A stretch of 64,000 nt of DNA, taken from Variovorax sp. SG517. GTDB lineage: Bacteria > Pseudomonadota > Gammaproteobacteria > Burkholderiales > Burkholderiaceae_C. Location of the stretch: the NCBI RefSeq assembly GCF_013376045.1, contig NZ_JABMJG010000005.1, positions 318,080 to 382,079 on the forward strand. The letters are read 5' to 3'. The position numbers and the translations under genes were made by a program. Positions 44,797 through 53,314 of this stretch are shown one piece after another. The notes below the pieces were generated by a model, which did no database searches, was not told the DNA's origin, and was given only the letters and a program-made list of their open reading frames with translations. Each line of letters opens with the position of its first letter. Positions within the stretch are counted from its first letter, which is position 1.

Positions 44797-46617
44797 ATGA
44801 ACGACCAGACCCCCGGGCGCCTGCCCGTCGACGCCACGCTCGAGATGCGCGTGCTGCGCGAGCACGTGGCCTCCGTGTACGCGGGCAACACCACGGCCAT
44901 TGCCGCGCACATGGGCTTCGCGATCGTGATCGGCTGCTTCGGCTACTTCTACGTGAACCCGGACTTCAGGCTGCTGATCGTCGCGCTGATCACGGTGATC
45001 GTGCTGGTGGACCTCTACGCGATGATCACGCCGCGCTGGACGCCGGCGGTGCCGCTGTCCGAGACGCCCTATTGGGAGCGGAAGTACACCCGCATCGTCA
45101 CCGTCATCAGCACCGTCACCGCGCCCAGCAGCCTTTTCCTGGTCAGCATCCAGGAGCCGATGCTGACCACGCTCGTGACGGTGGTGATCATGGGCAGCTG
45201 GACCCGCGCCGTGCAGGCCCGCTGGCCGCTGAAAAGGGCGATGTTCGGCTACGGCATCCCGATGATGAGCGGGCTGATCGTCTCGCTGGCCTGGTACGGC
45301 GGCGCGCTCAACTGGTTCCTGGCCGGCTTCGCCTTCGTCAACCTGGTGCTGACGCTGAGCGAGGGCGTCAAGCAGAACAAGCGGCTCACGGCATCGCTGA
45401 TCCTGCAGTTCGAGAACGAGGCCCTCGCGGCCCAGCTGCGCGAGCAGATCGCCGCCACCGAGCGCGCGAGCGCCGAGAAGACCCACTTCCTGGCTGCGGC
45501 CAGCCACGACCTGCGCCAGCCGATGCATGCCATCGCGCTCTTCGGCGCCGCTTTGGGCAACACGCTGCGCCATCGCCCCGAGGTCAGGAACGTCGAGCGG
45601 CTGATGCGCGCGGTCGACGCGCTCGGCGCCTCGCTGGACACCATGCTCGACATCTCGCGTCTCGACGCGGGCGTGGTCCAGCCCATGCCGCACGCGCTGG
45701 AACTCGACGAGCTGTTCCTGCCGCTGCACAACACCTTCTCGGTACTGGCCGAGCGCAAGAGGCTGCAGCTGCGCGTGCGCGCCAGCGGCCTGTGGGTGCG
45801 CAGCGATCCGCAGCTGCTGTACCGCATGCTCTCCAACCTCGTCGACAACGCCCTGAAGTACACGCGCCACGGCGGCGTGACGGTGGTCGCGCGCAGGCGC
45901 GGCGAGCAGGTGTGGATCGAAGTGCGCGATACCGGCATCGGCATCGCGCCGGAACAGGCGGACCGGATCTTCGAGGAGTTCTACCAGGTGAACAACCCGG
46001 GGCGCGACCGCTCGCGCGGCCTGGGCATTGGCCTGTCGATCGTGCGGCGCCTCGGCCGCCTGCTCGGCCATGCGGTCGAGCTGCGCTCGCGCCCCGGACG
46101 CGGCACGCGCTTTCGCCTCGCCGTGCCGCTGGCCGAGCCCACCGATGCGTCGCAGGACAGCCTTCCGCTGCAGGAACTCGAATCGCCCGTGCGCCACTTC
46201 TTCCAGGTGCCGGAGCTCGGCGGGCGCGTGCTGCTGATCGACGACGAGGAAGACATCCGCGAAGCGATGACCGAGCTCATGCGCGCCTACGGCATCGAGG
46301 TGGTGGCCGTGGCCGGCGAGGCCGAGGCCGTGGAGGTGCTGATGCAGCCGGACGCGGAACTGAACCCCGTGGCATTGCTGATGTGCGACTACCGCCTGGG
46401 CGAAGGTGCCGAGGGACTGCAGGTCGGGCTGCGGCTGCGCGAGCGCTTCCGGCTCGACGCGCCGATGCTGCTGATCACCGGCGAGACCGCGCCCGAGCGC
46501 CTGCAGCGCGTGCGCGAGTGGGGCGTGCCGGTGCTCTTCAAGCCGGTCAGCGCGGCCACGCTGATGCAGGCCATCGTCGAGCTCATGCAGGTCGAGGCGC
46601 ACGCCGAGGGCGCCTGA
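44797..46617 (+). CDS. Hybrid sensor histidine kinase with receiver domain
   Basis: Predicted 606-aa membrane kinase. Residues about 35-190 hold five or six hydrophobic segments with no large periplasmic domain. The HisKA domain has the phosphoacceptor H237 in ASHDLRQPMHA, and the HATPase domain has the N box NLVDNALKYT, DTGIGIAP and GLGIGLSIVRRL. A C-terminal receiver (about 475-595) has LLIDDEEDIRE, the acceptor Asp in LLMCDYRLGE and a late Lys in LFKPVS. This layout is common in Betaproteobacteria next to a LuxR-type regulator. The signal is unknown. Confidence 0.93.
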   Translation: MNDQTPGRLPVDATLEMRVLREHVASVYAGNTTAIAAHMGFAIVIGCFGYFYVNPDFRLLIVALITVIVLVDLYAMITPRWTPAVPLSETPYWERKYTRIVTVISTVTAPSSLFLVSIQEPMLTTLVTVVIMGSWTRAVQARWPLKRAMFGYGIPMMSGLIVSLAWYGGALNWFLAGFAFVNLVLTLSEGVKQNKRLTASLILQFENEALAAQLREQIAATERASAEKTHFLAAASHDLRQPMHAIALFGAALGNTLRHRPEVRNVERLMRAVDALGASLDTMLDISRLDAGVVQPMPHALELDELFLPLHNTFSVLAERKRLQLRVRASGLWVRSDPQLLYRMLSNLVDNALKYTRHGGVTVVARRRGEQVWIEVRDTGIGIAPEQADRIFEEFYQVNNPGRDRSRGLGIGLSIVRRLGRLLGHAVELRSRPGRGTRFRLAVPLAEPTDASQDSLPLQELESPVRHFFQVPELGGRVLLIDDEEDIREAMTELMRAYGIEVVAVAGEAEAVEVLMQPDAELNPVALLMCDYRLGEGAEGLQVGLRLRERFRLDAPMLLITGETAPERLQRVREWGVPVLFKPVSAATLMQAIVELMQVEAHAEGA

Positions 46618-46644
46618 GTTCGCCACAAGGCCGCCGCACCGGCA

Positions 46645-46691
46645 CTGACATTCCTGGTCGCGCCGCGCGCGGGCGTGACAGCGAATGTCAG
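46645..46691. promoter_or_regulatory. Long-spaced inverted repeat before the lyase gene
   Basis: Perfect 9-bp arms CTGACATTC (46645-46653) and GAATGTCAG (46683-46691), 29 bp apart, between the kinase gene and the polysaccharide-lyase-like gene. It may be a pair of half-sites for a regulator or a weak hairpin after the kinase gene. No T-run follows. Confidence 0.35.
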
Positions 46692-46716
46692 GCCAATACG
46701 TGCATTTCCGACGCAA

Positions 46717-46734
46717 TGAATGCGATTGCATTCA
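46717..46734. promoter_or_regulatory. Palindromic candidate operator before the lyase gene
   Basis: Perfect 7-bp arms TGAATGC and GCATTCA around GATT, about 90 bp before the lyase-like gene. The compact 18-bp form suits a dimeric regulator. The neighbouring LuxR-type response regulator is one candidate to bind it; this is not shown. Confidence 0.4.
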
Positions 46735-46821
46735 CCGGTGCGGGCAATGGCACGCCGTGCGCCGGCACAGTCGGATGGGCATGTGGTTTGCTGAATCATC
46801 TGTTTACAGATTTTGGCGAGC

Positions 46822-49071
46822 ATGCATTCGTTGGACGATGACAAGAACGGCCTCTCCCTGGATCGCCGTGTTTTCCTTCTGGGTACCGCAAGCGCCCTGG
46901 CCCTTGGAACGACGGCTTGCGGAGGCGGCGGAGGCGGTGGCGGTGGCGGTGGCGGCGGCATCTCCCTTCCGCTGACGGGCGCCGGCGCGCAGACGACGAC
47001 TGCCCCCACCGGTGCCACCGGCACCGGCACCGCCCCGACCACCGGCCCCGCGTCGCAGCCCCCCGCCACACAGGCCCGCAAGTTCGTCCACCCCGGCCTG
47101 CTGCACACCGAGGCCGACTTCGAGCGCATGCGCCAGAAGGTCGCGGCGCAGGCGCAGCCCTGGCTCGACGGCTGGAACGCACTGACCTCCAGCGGCCGCT
47201 CGCAGCTCGGCATGGCGCCGCGCCCGCTGGCCACGGTGATCCGCGGCGGCGACGGCCAGAACTTCGCGCAGATGTACATCGACATCTCGCGCGCCTACCA
47301 GCTCGCATTGCGCTGGAAGGTCTCGCAGGACAGGCGCTATGCCGACCTCGCCGTGGAGTTCCTGAACGCATGGTCGTCCACGCTGACGCTGGTCACCGGC
47401 AACTCCGACCGCTTCCTGGCCGCCGGCATCTACGGCTACCAGTTCGCCAACGCGGGCGAGATCATGCGCAGCTACGAGGGCTGGGCCGCGAGCGACTTCG
47501 CGCGCTTCCAGAACATGATGCTCACGCTGTTCTACCCGCTCAACCACAGCTTCCTGATCAACCACAACGGCTCCGAGATCACCAACTACTGGGCCAACTG
47601 GGACCTGTGCAACATCGCCTCGATGCTGGCCATCGGCGTGCTGTGCGACCGCACGGACATCTACGACGAGGCGATGAGCTACTTCAAGGCCGGCCAGGGC
47701 AACGGCGCGGGCCTGCAGGCGGTCTACCAGGTGCATCCGGGCTACCTCGGCCAATGGCAGGAAAGCGGCCGCGACCAGGGCCACTGCACGCTGGGCATCG
47801 GCCTGGCGGCCGCGTTCCACGAGATGGCGTGGAACCAGGGCGACGACACCTACGGCTACGAGAACAACCGCTTCCTCGCGGGCGCGGAGTACGTGGCCAA
47901 GTCGAACCTCGTCGACAGCAGCACCGGCACCTTCTACACCGTGCCTTTCTTCACCAACATCAACAGGCAGGGCACGCAGTCGGTGCTGTCGACCGGCGGG
48001 CAGGGCCACCGGCGCCCCGTCTGGGAGAGCGTCTACAACCACTACGCGAACCGCCTGGGCGTCGCCGCGCCCTACACCTTGAAGCAGGCGATACAGATGC
48101 GCCCCGAGTCCGACGGCGGCAATGGCGACCAGCTGGGCTTCGGCACGCTGACCTTCACGCGCGATCCGTTCTCGGCGCGGGGCAAGCCGAGCGGGCTCAC
48201 GGCGCACGTGCGCGGCACGCAGGTGGTGCTGTCGTGGTGGGGCTGCCCCGATGCGCAGAGCTACACCGTCAGGCGCGCGAGCACCGCGGGAGGGCCCTAC
48301 ACCGACCTGGCGCCGGGCATCAGCGACACGCTCACCTTCACCGACAGCAGCGTCGCGGCCGGAGAGGTCTGGTACTACGTGGTCGTCGCGGTGAGCGCGT
48401 CGGGCGAGAGCGCCGCGTCCAACGAGGAAAGGGCGGCGATCAAGGCCGAGCTGCTGATGCAGCTGAAGTTCGACGAGCCCGGCGGTACGCAGGCCATCGA
48501 CGCAACCGGCCGGTTCGCCGCGAGCGGGCTGCAAGGCGGCGCGACCCTGGTCGCCGGACACGAAGGCAACGCGGTCGCTCTCGACGGCACCACCGGCCAC
48601 GTCGCGCTGCCCGCGGGCGCGGTGAAGAGCCTTGGCGACTTCAGCATCTCCACCTGGCTGCGCGTCGACACCCTCGCGGCCTGGTCGCGCGTCTTCGACT
48701 TCGGCTCGGGCGCACGCCGCTACATGATGCTGACCGTGCGCAACGACGGCGGCGTGCCGCGTTTCGCGATCGCCACCGAGCACGGCTACAACGAGCAGCG
48801 GATCGACGGCTCGGCGCCGCTGCCGGCCGGCCGCTGGGTGCATGTCGCGGTGACCGTGTCCGGCTCGCTCGGCACGCTGTACGTCGACGGCGTCGAGGCC
48901 GGCTCCAACACGCAGATGAGCCTCGCGCCCTTCGACCTGGGCGAGACGACGCAGAACTGGCTGGGGCGCTCGCAGTATTCCGGCGACCCCCGCCTGAAGG
49001 GGCGCATCGACGACTTCCGCATCTACGGCGGCGCGCTGGACAGCGCGGAGGTTGCGGCGCTGGCGCAGTAG
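46822..49071 (+). CDS. Exported polysaccharide-lyase-like protein with FnIII and LamG domains
   Basis: Predicted 749-aa exported protein. The N-terminus has RR at 15-16 and a hydrophobic stretch ending TTAC, with Cys33 followed by a run of 13 glycines, so it may be a Tat-routed lipoprotein. Residues about 90-450 resemble the alginate-lyase (PL5/heparinase-like) alpha/alpha fold, with NHNGSEITNYWANWDL as the likely active-site region. A fibronectin III-like domain follows (about 455-545), then a LamG/concanavalin-like carbohydrate-binding domain (about 560-745). It probably cuts or binds an acidic polysaccharide in the matrix. The start ATG 46822 follows an in-frame TTG; the ribosome site is weak. 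It is convergent with the LacI-family gene across 21 bp. Confidence 0.82.
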   Translation: MHSLDDDKNGLSLDRRVFLLGTASALALGTTACGGGGGGGGGGGGGISLPLTGAGAQTTTAPTGATGTGTAPTTGPASQPPATQARKFVHPGLLHTEADFERMRQKVAAQAQPWLDGWNALTSSGRSQLGMAPRPLATVIRGGDGQNFAQMYIDISRAYQLALRWKVSQDRRYADLAVEFLNAWSSTLTLVTGNSDRFLAAGIYGYQFANAGEIMRSYEGWAASDFARFQNMMLTLFYPLNHSFLINHNGSEITNYWANWDLCNIASMLAIGVLCDRTDIYDEAMSYFKAGQGNGAGLQAVYQVHPGYLGQWQESGRDQGHCTLGIGLAAAFHEMAWNQGDDTYGYENNRFLAGAEYVAKSNLVDSSTGTFYTVPFFTNINRQGTQSVLSTGGQGHRRPVWESVYNHYANRLGVAAPYTLKQAIQMRPESDGGNGDQLGFGTLTFTRDPFSARGKPSGLTAHVRGTQVVLSWWGCPDAQSYTVRRASTAGGPYTDLAPGISDTLTFTDSSVAAGEVWYYVVVAVSASGESAASNEERAAIKAELLMQLKFDEPGGTQAIDATGRFAASGLQGGATLVAGHEGNAVALDGTTGHVALPAGAVKSLGDFSISTWLRVDTLAAWSRVFDFGSGARRYMMLTVRNDGGVPRFAIATEHGYNEQRIDGSAPLPAGRWVHVAVTVSGSLGTLYVDGVEAGSNTQMSLAPFDLGETTQNWLGRSQYSGDPRLKGRIDDFRIYGGALDSAEVAALAQ

Positions 49072-49092
49072 GCGCTGCCGGCGCGCATCGCC

Positions 49093-50124
49093 TCAGCTGC
49101 TGTGCCGCACCACCAGCTCGAAGCCCAGGTCCACGGTGCGCTCGGCCACCGTCTCGCCGCGCATCAGCGCCAGCAGCATGGAGGCCGCGCGTTCGCCGAT
49201 CTCGCGGCGCGGCGTGCGCACGGTGGTCAGCGGCGGCAGCATCTGGTCGCTGCCGCCCAGATCGTTGAAGCCGGCGATCGCCACGCGCTGCGGCACTGAA
49301 ACTCCGGTGCGCAGCGCGGCCATCAGCGCGCCCTGGGCGAGGTCGTCGTTGCAGTAGAAGATGGCGTCCACGTCGGGGTGGCGCGCGAGCAGGTCCTCGA
49401 ACTGGCGGCCGCCCAGCGCCATGGAGGTCGGGCCCGGCACCAGCAGCTCGAGCGCCGGGTCGTGGCAGCCGGCCGCGCGCAGCGCATCGCGATAGCCTTC
49501 CAGGCGCATCATCACGCGCGGATCGAGCTGGCCGGCCGCATAGGCGATGCGCCGGCGGCCGCCTTGCAGCAGGTGCTGCACGATGGCGCGGCCCGCGTCG
49601 CGCTGCGAGAAGCCCACGCTGTGCACGCCCTCATCGGCCGAGGTTTCCATCAGGTACACGCAGGGCGCGCTGCTGCGCTCGAGCATCTGCACGGCCGCGG
49701 CGCTTCGGTCGAAGCCCGTCAGCAGCACGCCCGCCGGGCGCTGCGAGAGGTAGCTGCGCAGCAGCGCCTCTTCCTGCTTCGGGTCGTAGTGCGTCACGCC
49801 GATGAGCGACTGGAAGCCGTGCGGCGACAGCGCGTCCTGCACCGCCTCGAGCAGCTCCACGAAGAGCTGGTTGGTCAGCGAGGGAATCAGCACCGCCACG
49901 TGCGAGCTGCGAGCCGAGGCCAGCGCGCGCGCCGCCACGTTGGGCACGTAGCCCAGCTGGTCCGCCGCCGCCTGCACGCGGACCTGCAGCTCGGGCGCCA
50001 CGTTGCGCGCGCCGCGCAGCGCCCGCGACACCGTGATCGGGCTCACGCCGCAGGCGCGAGCCACGTCGTCGAGGGTGACGTGGCTGGAAGAGCGGGAGCG
50101 CGGGCGTTCAGGGGCGTCGGCCAT
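49093..50124 (-). CDS. LacI-family gluconate repressor, GntR-like
   Basis: Predicted 343-aa regulator. The LacI HTH is at about 16-40 (VTLDDVARACGVSPITVSRA), then a hinge with LGYVPNVAARALAS and a sugar-binding-protein-like domain. Divergent to it are gntP and gluconokinase genes, so it probably senses gluconate and represses them. Three 14-bp palindromes in the shared gap are the likely operators. It should not be confused with the GntR-superfamily protein of the polyol locus. The ATG at 50122-50124 gives normal length. Confidence 0.93.
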   Translation of the reverse strand: MADAPERPRSRSSSHVTLDDVARACGVSPITVSRALRGARNVAPELQVRVQAAADQLGYVPNVAARALASARSSHVAVLIPSLTNQLFVELLEAVQDALSPHGFQSLIGVTHYDPKQEEALLRSYLSQRPAGVLLTGFDRSAAAVQMLERSSAPCVYLMETSADEGVHSVGFSQRDAGRAIVQHLLQGGRRRIAYAAGQLDPRVMMRLEGYRDALRAAGCHDPALELLVPGPTSMALGGRQFEDLLARHPDVDAIFYCNDDLAQGALMAALRTGVSVPQRVAIAGFNDLGGSDQMLPPLTTVRTPRREIGERAASMLLALMRGETVAERTVDLGFELVVRHSS

Positions 50125-50162
50125 GTTCGGTCGTTTCTCAGGGTTAATACCAATCCAGCTTT

Positions 50163-50270
50163 GGATAGCGCTGTCCTAGGATAGCGCTATCCCAGCCCGT
50201 GCCCGATTCGGAAAAACCCGAGCGCGCACCGGAGCTGGCTTTTTTTGAATTGTGCGGGACAGCGCTATCC
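50163..50270. promoter_or_regulatory. Three LacI-type operators in the gluconate promoter region
   Basis: Three 14-bp sites of the form GGAYAGCGCTRTCC: GGATAGCGCTGTCC (50163-50176), GGATAGCGCTATCC (50179-50192, perfect palindrome) and GGACAGCGCTATCC (50257-50270). Centres are 16 and 78 bp apart. An AGCGCT core with a central CG is typical of LacI-family operators. The spacing would allow both side-by-side binding and looping, controlling the regulator gene and gntP together. Confidence 0.85.
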
Positions 50271-50339
50271 AGACTGCCGTCCCACCCGCCGGGTTACCTT
50301 CGCGCCTTGCAGGCGAGGCCCGGATCCAGGAGACAACCC

Positions 50340-51692
50340 ATGTTCGGAATGAGCCAAGAGATCTTCCTGCTCGTCGACGCCCTCGTGGCGATCCTCGGGC
50401 TGATCCTTCTGATCACGCGCTGGCGCGTGCACCCCTTCATCGCGCTGACGCTGGCCGCCGGCTTCCTGGGCCTGACCTCGGGTATGCCGGTGGACAAGGT
50501 GATGAAGTCCTTCCAGGACGGCTTCGGCGGCGTGCTGGGCTTCGTGGGCATCGTGCTCGGCCTGGGCACCATGCTCGGCAAGATGATGGCCGAGTCGGGC
50601 GGCGCCGACCGCATCGCGCGCACGCTGATCGACGCCTTCGGCCGCGAGCGCGTGCACTGGGCGATGATGTTCGCGGCCTTCCTGGTGGGCATCCCGCTGT
50701 TCTTCGAGATCGGCTTCGTGCTGCTGATCCCGCTGGTGTTCATCGTGGCGCGGCGCACCGGCGTGTCGCTCATCCGCATCGGCATTCCGCTGCTGGCGGG
50801 CCTGTCGGTGGTGCACGGCCTGGTGCCGCCGCATCCGGGGCCGCTGCTGGCCATCGGCGTGTTCGGCGCCGACATCGGCAAGACCATCTTCTACGGCCTG
50901 ATCGTCGGCCTGCCCACCGCGATGATCGCGGGCCCGATCTTCGGCAAGTTCATCTCGAAGTACGTGCCCGGCGAGGCGTCGCCCGAGCTGATGGAACAGC
51001 TGGCGCGCGAACCCGAGGCGCGCGAGCTGCCCGGCTTCGGCATCACGCTCGTCACCGTGCTGCTGCCGGTGGCGCTGATGCTGCTGAAGACCTTCGCCGA
51101 CGTGGCGCTGGACGAGAAGAACATCGTGCGCCAGTGGATGGACTTCATCGGCCACCCCATTACCGCGCTGCTGGCGGCGCTGCTGCTGTCGCTCTACACC
51201 TTCGGCACCGCGCGCGGCTTCACGGCCAAGCAGATCATGAAGTTCGTCGACGACAGCCTCGCGCCCACCGCGGCCATCGTGCTGATCATCGGCGCGGGCG
51301 GCGGCTTCAAGCAGATGCTGGTGGCCAGCGGCGTGGGCAACGCGATCGGGCAGATGGCGCTGCATGCGCAGGTCTCGCCGATCCTGCTGGCCTGGCTGGT
51401 GGCGGGGCTGATCCGCATCGCCACCGGCTCGGCCACCGTCGCGACCATCACCGGCGCTGGCATCGTCGCGCCGCTGGCGACCATGGTGCCGGGCGTGAAC
51501 CGCGAGCTGCTGGTGCTGGCCACCGGCGCGGGTTCGCTGATCCTCTCGCACGTCAACGACGCGGGCTTCTGGCTGGTGAAGCAATACTTCAACATGAGCG
51601 TGGCCGAGACCTTCAAGACCTGGACCGTGATGGAAACGCTGATCTCGGTCGTGGCGATCGTCTTCATCATGCTGCTGAGCATGGTCGTCTGA
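50340..51692 (+). CDS. gntP: Gluconate permease, GntP family
   Basis: Predicted 450-aa inner-membrane symporter with about 12 hydrophobic segments. Typical GntP marks include GGVLGFVGIVLGLGTMLGK split over a helix, FFEIGFVLLIPL and VPPHPGPLLA. It imports gluconate or a related aldonate with protons. The ATG at 50340 is preceded by AGGAGA; an ATG three codons in is an alternative. The gene follows the three operators and is followed by gluconokinase after 10 bp. Confidence 0.94.
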   Translation: MFGMSQEIFLLVDALVAILGLILLITRWRVHPFIALTLAAGFLGLTSGMPVDKVMKSFQDGFGGVLGFVGIVLGLGTMLGKMMAESGGADRIARTLIDAFGRERVHWAMMFAAFLVGIPLFFEIGFVLLIPLVFIVARRTGVSLIRIGIPLLAGLSVVHGLVPPHPGPLLAIGVFGADIGKTIFYGLIVGLPTAMIAGPIFGKFISKYVPGEASPELMEQLAREPEARELPGFGITLVTVLLPVALMLLKTFADVALDEKNIVRQWMDFIGHPITALLAALLLSLYTFGTARGFTAKQIMKFVDDSLAPTAAIVLIIGAGGGFKQMLVASGVGNAIGQMALHAQVSPILLAWLVAGLIRIATGSATVATITGAGIVAPLATMVPGVNRELLVLATGAGSLILSHVNDAGFWLVKQYFNMSVAETFKTWTVMETLISVVAIVFIMLLSMVV

Positions 51693-51702
51693 GGAGAAAA
51701 GC

Positions 51703-53262
51703 ATGGGTCGCATCGTCATCGGCGTCGACATCGGAACCACCAGCACCAAGGCCGTGGCCTTCACGCCCGCCGGGCGCGTGCTGGCGCACGACGCGACCGA
51801 ATACCCGCTGCTGCAGCCCGAGGCCGGGGCCGCCGAGCAGGACCCGCAGCAGATCTTCGAGGCCGTGCTCTCGGCCATCGCCAGCTGCGTGAAGCAGGCC
51901 AAGGCCGCGCCCGCCGACGTGCTCGCCGTGTCCTTCAGCGCGGCGATGCACAGCCTGATCCTGGTCGACGACGCGGGCGTGCCGCTCACGAACAGCATCA
52001 CCTGGGCCGACCACCGCGCCTCGGCCTGGGCCGTGCGCATCCGCGACGAGTGGGACGGCCTCGCGATCTACCGCCGCACGGGCACGCCCATCCATCCGAT
52101 GTCGCCGCTGGCCAAGCTGGTGTGGCTGCGCCACGAGCGCCCCGAGCTCTTCTCGCGCGCCGCGCGCTTCGTCGGCATCAAGGAGTACGTGTTCTTCCGG
52201 CTCTTCGGGCAGTGGCAGGTCGACCATTCGATCGCCTCGGCCACGGGGCTCTTCGACATCGGCCGGCTCGACTGGGACGAAGGGGCGCTCGCGCTCGCGG
52301 GCGTGCGCGCCGACCAGCTCTCGCAGCCGGTGCCGACCACCTGGCACGTCGAGGGCCTCGCGCCCGACGTGGCCGCGCGGCTGGGCCTGTCGCGCGACAC
52401 GCCCTTCGTCATCGGCGCCAACGACGGCGTGCTCTCCAACCTCGGCGTGAACGCGGTGGCGCCCGGCGAGGTGGCCGTGACCATCGGCACCAGCGGCGCG
52501 ATGCGCACCGTGGTCGACCATCCCATGACCGACCCCGAGGGCCGCACCTTCTGCTATGCGCTCGCCGAGCGGCGCTGGGTGGTGGGCGGCCCCGTGAACA
52601 ACGGCGGCATCATCCTGCGCTGGGTGCGCGACGAGTTCGCGTCGGCCGAGGCCGAGACCGCCAAGCGCCTTGGCATCGACACCTACGAGGTGCTCACGCG
52701 CATCGCCGAGCGCGTCTCGGCCGGCTCCGAAGGGCTGGTGTTCCATCCCTTCCTCACCGGCGAGCGCGCGCCCTACTGGAACGCCGACCTGCGCGGCTCC
52801 TTCTTCGGGCTGGGCATCCACCACCGCAAGGAGCACATGATCCGCGCGGTGCTCGAGGGCGTGATCTTCAACCTGCACAGCATCCTGCCGGCGGTCGAAT
52901 CCATCGCCGGGCGCAGCGCCCGCATCAAGGCCACCGGCGGCTTCGCGCGCTCGGGCATGTGGCGCCAGATGATGGCCGACGTGTTCGACCGCGAGGTGGT
53001 CGTGCCCGAGAGCTTCGAGAGCTCCTGCCTCGGCGCCGCGGCGCTCGGCCTGTACGCACTGGGCCACGTCGATTCGCTCGACGCGGTCGCGGGCATGGTC
53101 GGCGCCACCCATCGCCACACGCCCAACGCCAAGAACGCCGCGCTCTACCGGCAGCTGCTGCCGGTGTATCTGTCGCTCCCGCGCAAGCTCGGCGAGGAGT
53201 ACAGGCTGCTCGCCGCGTTCCAGCAGCAGACGGTGGTGCCGGCGCCGGCGCGGCGAAGCTGA
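51703..53262 (+). CDS. gntK: Gluconokinase, FGGY family
   Basis: Predicted 519-aa kinase that phosphorylates gluconate to 6-phosphogluconate for the Entner-Doudoroff or pentose phosphate route. FGGY features: VIGVDIGTTSTKAVAF, SFSAAMHSL, the ANDGVLSN aspartate region, IGTSGAMRTV and KATGGFARS. This is the FGGY-type gluconokinase, not the small P-loop GntK of E. coli. A GAGGAGAAAAGC ribosome site precedes the ATG. It is cotranscribed with gntP. A weak GACGAC/GTCGTC hairpin overlaps the stop but lacks a T-run. Confidence 0.92.
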   Translation: MGRIVIGVDIGTTSTKAVAFTPAGRVLAHDATEYPLLQPEAGAAEQDPQQIFEAVLSAIASCVKQAKAAPADVLAVSFSAAMHSLILVDDAGVPLTNSITWADHRASAWAVRIRDEWDGLAIYRRTGTPIHPMSPLAKLVWLRHERPELFSRAARFVGIKEYVFFRLFGQWQVDHSIASATGLFDIGRLDWDEGALALAGVRADQLSQPVPTTWHVEGLAPDVAARLGLSRDTPFVIGANDGVLSNLGVNAVAPGEVAVTIGTSGAMRTVVDHPMTDPEGRTFCYALAERRWVVGGPVNNGGIILRWVRDEFASAEAETAKRLGIDTYEVLTRIAERVSAGSEGLVFHPFLTGERAPYWNADLRGSFFGLGIHHRKEHMIRAVLEGVIFNLHSILPAVESIAGRSARIKATGGFARSGMWRQMMADVFDREVVVPESFESSCLGAAALGLYALGHVDSLDAVAGMVGATHRHTPNAKNAALYRQLLPVYLSLPRKLGEEYRLLAAFQQQTVVPAPARRS

Positions 53263-53314
53263 CGACTTCCGGGTCGTCGTTGTCCATCGGAGATTTGCTG
53301 GAGGAACCCTGGTC

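Noticed and set aside
53260..53280. GACGAC/GTCGTC hairpin at the gluconokinase stop as terminator
   Set aside because: Only six pairs and no T-run.
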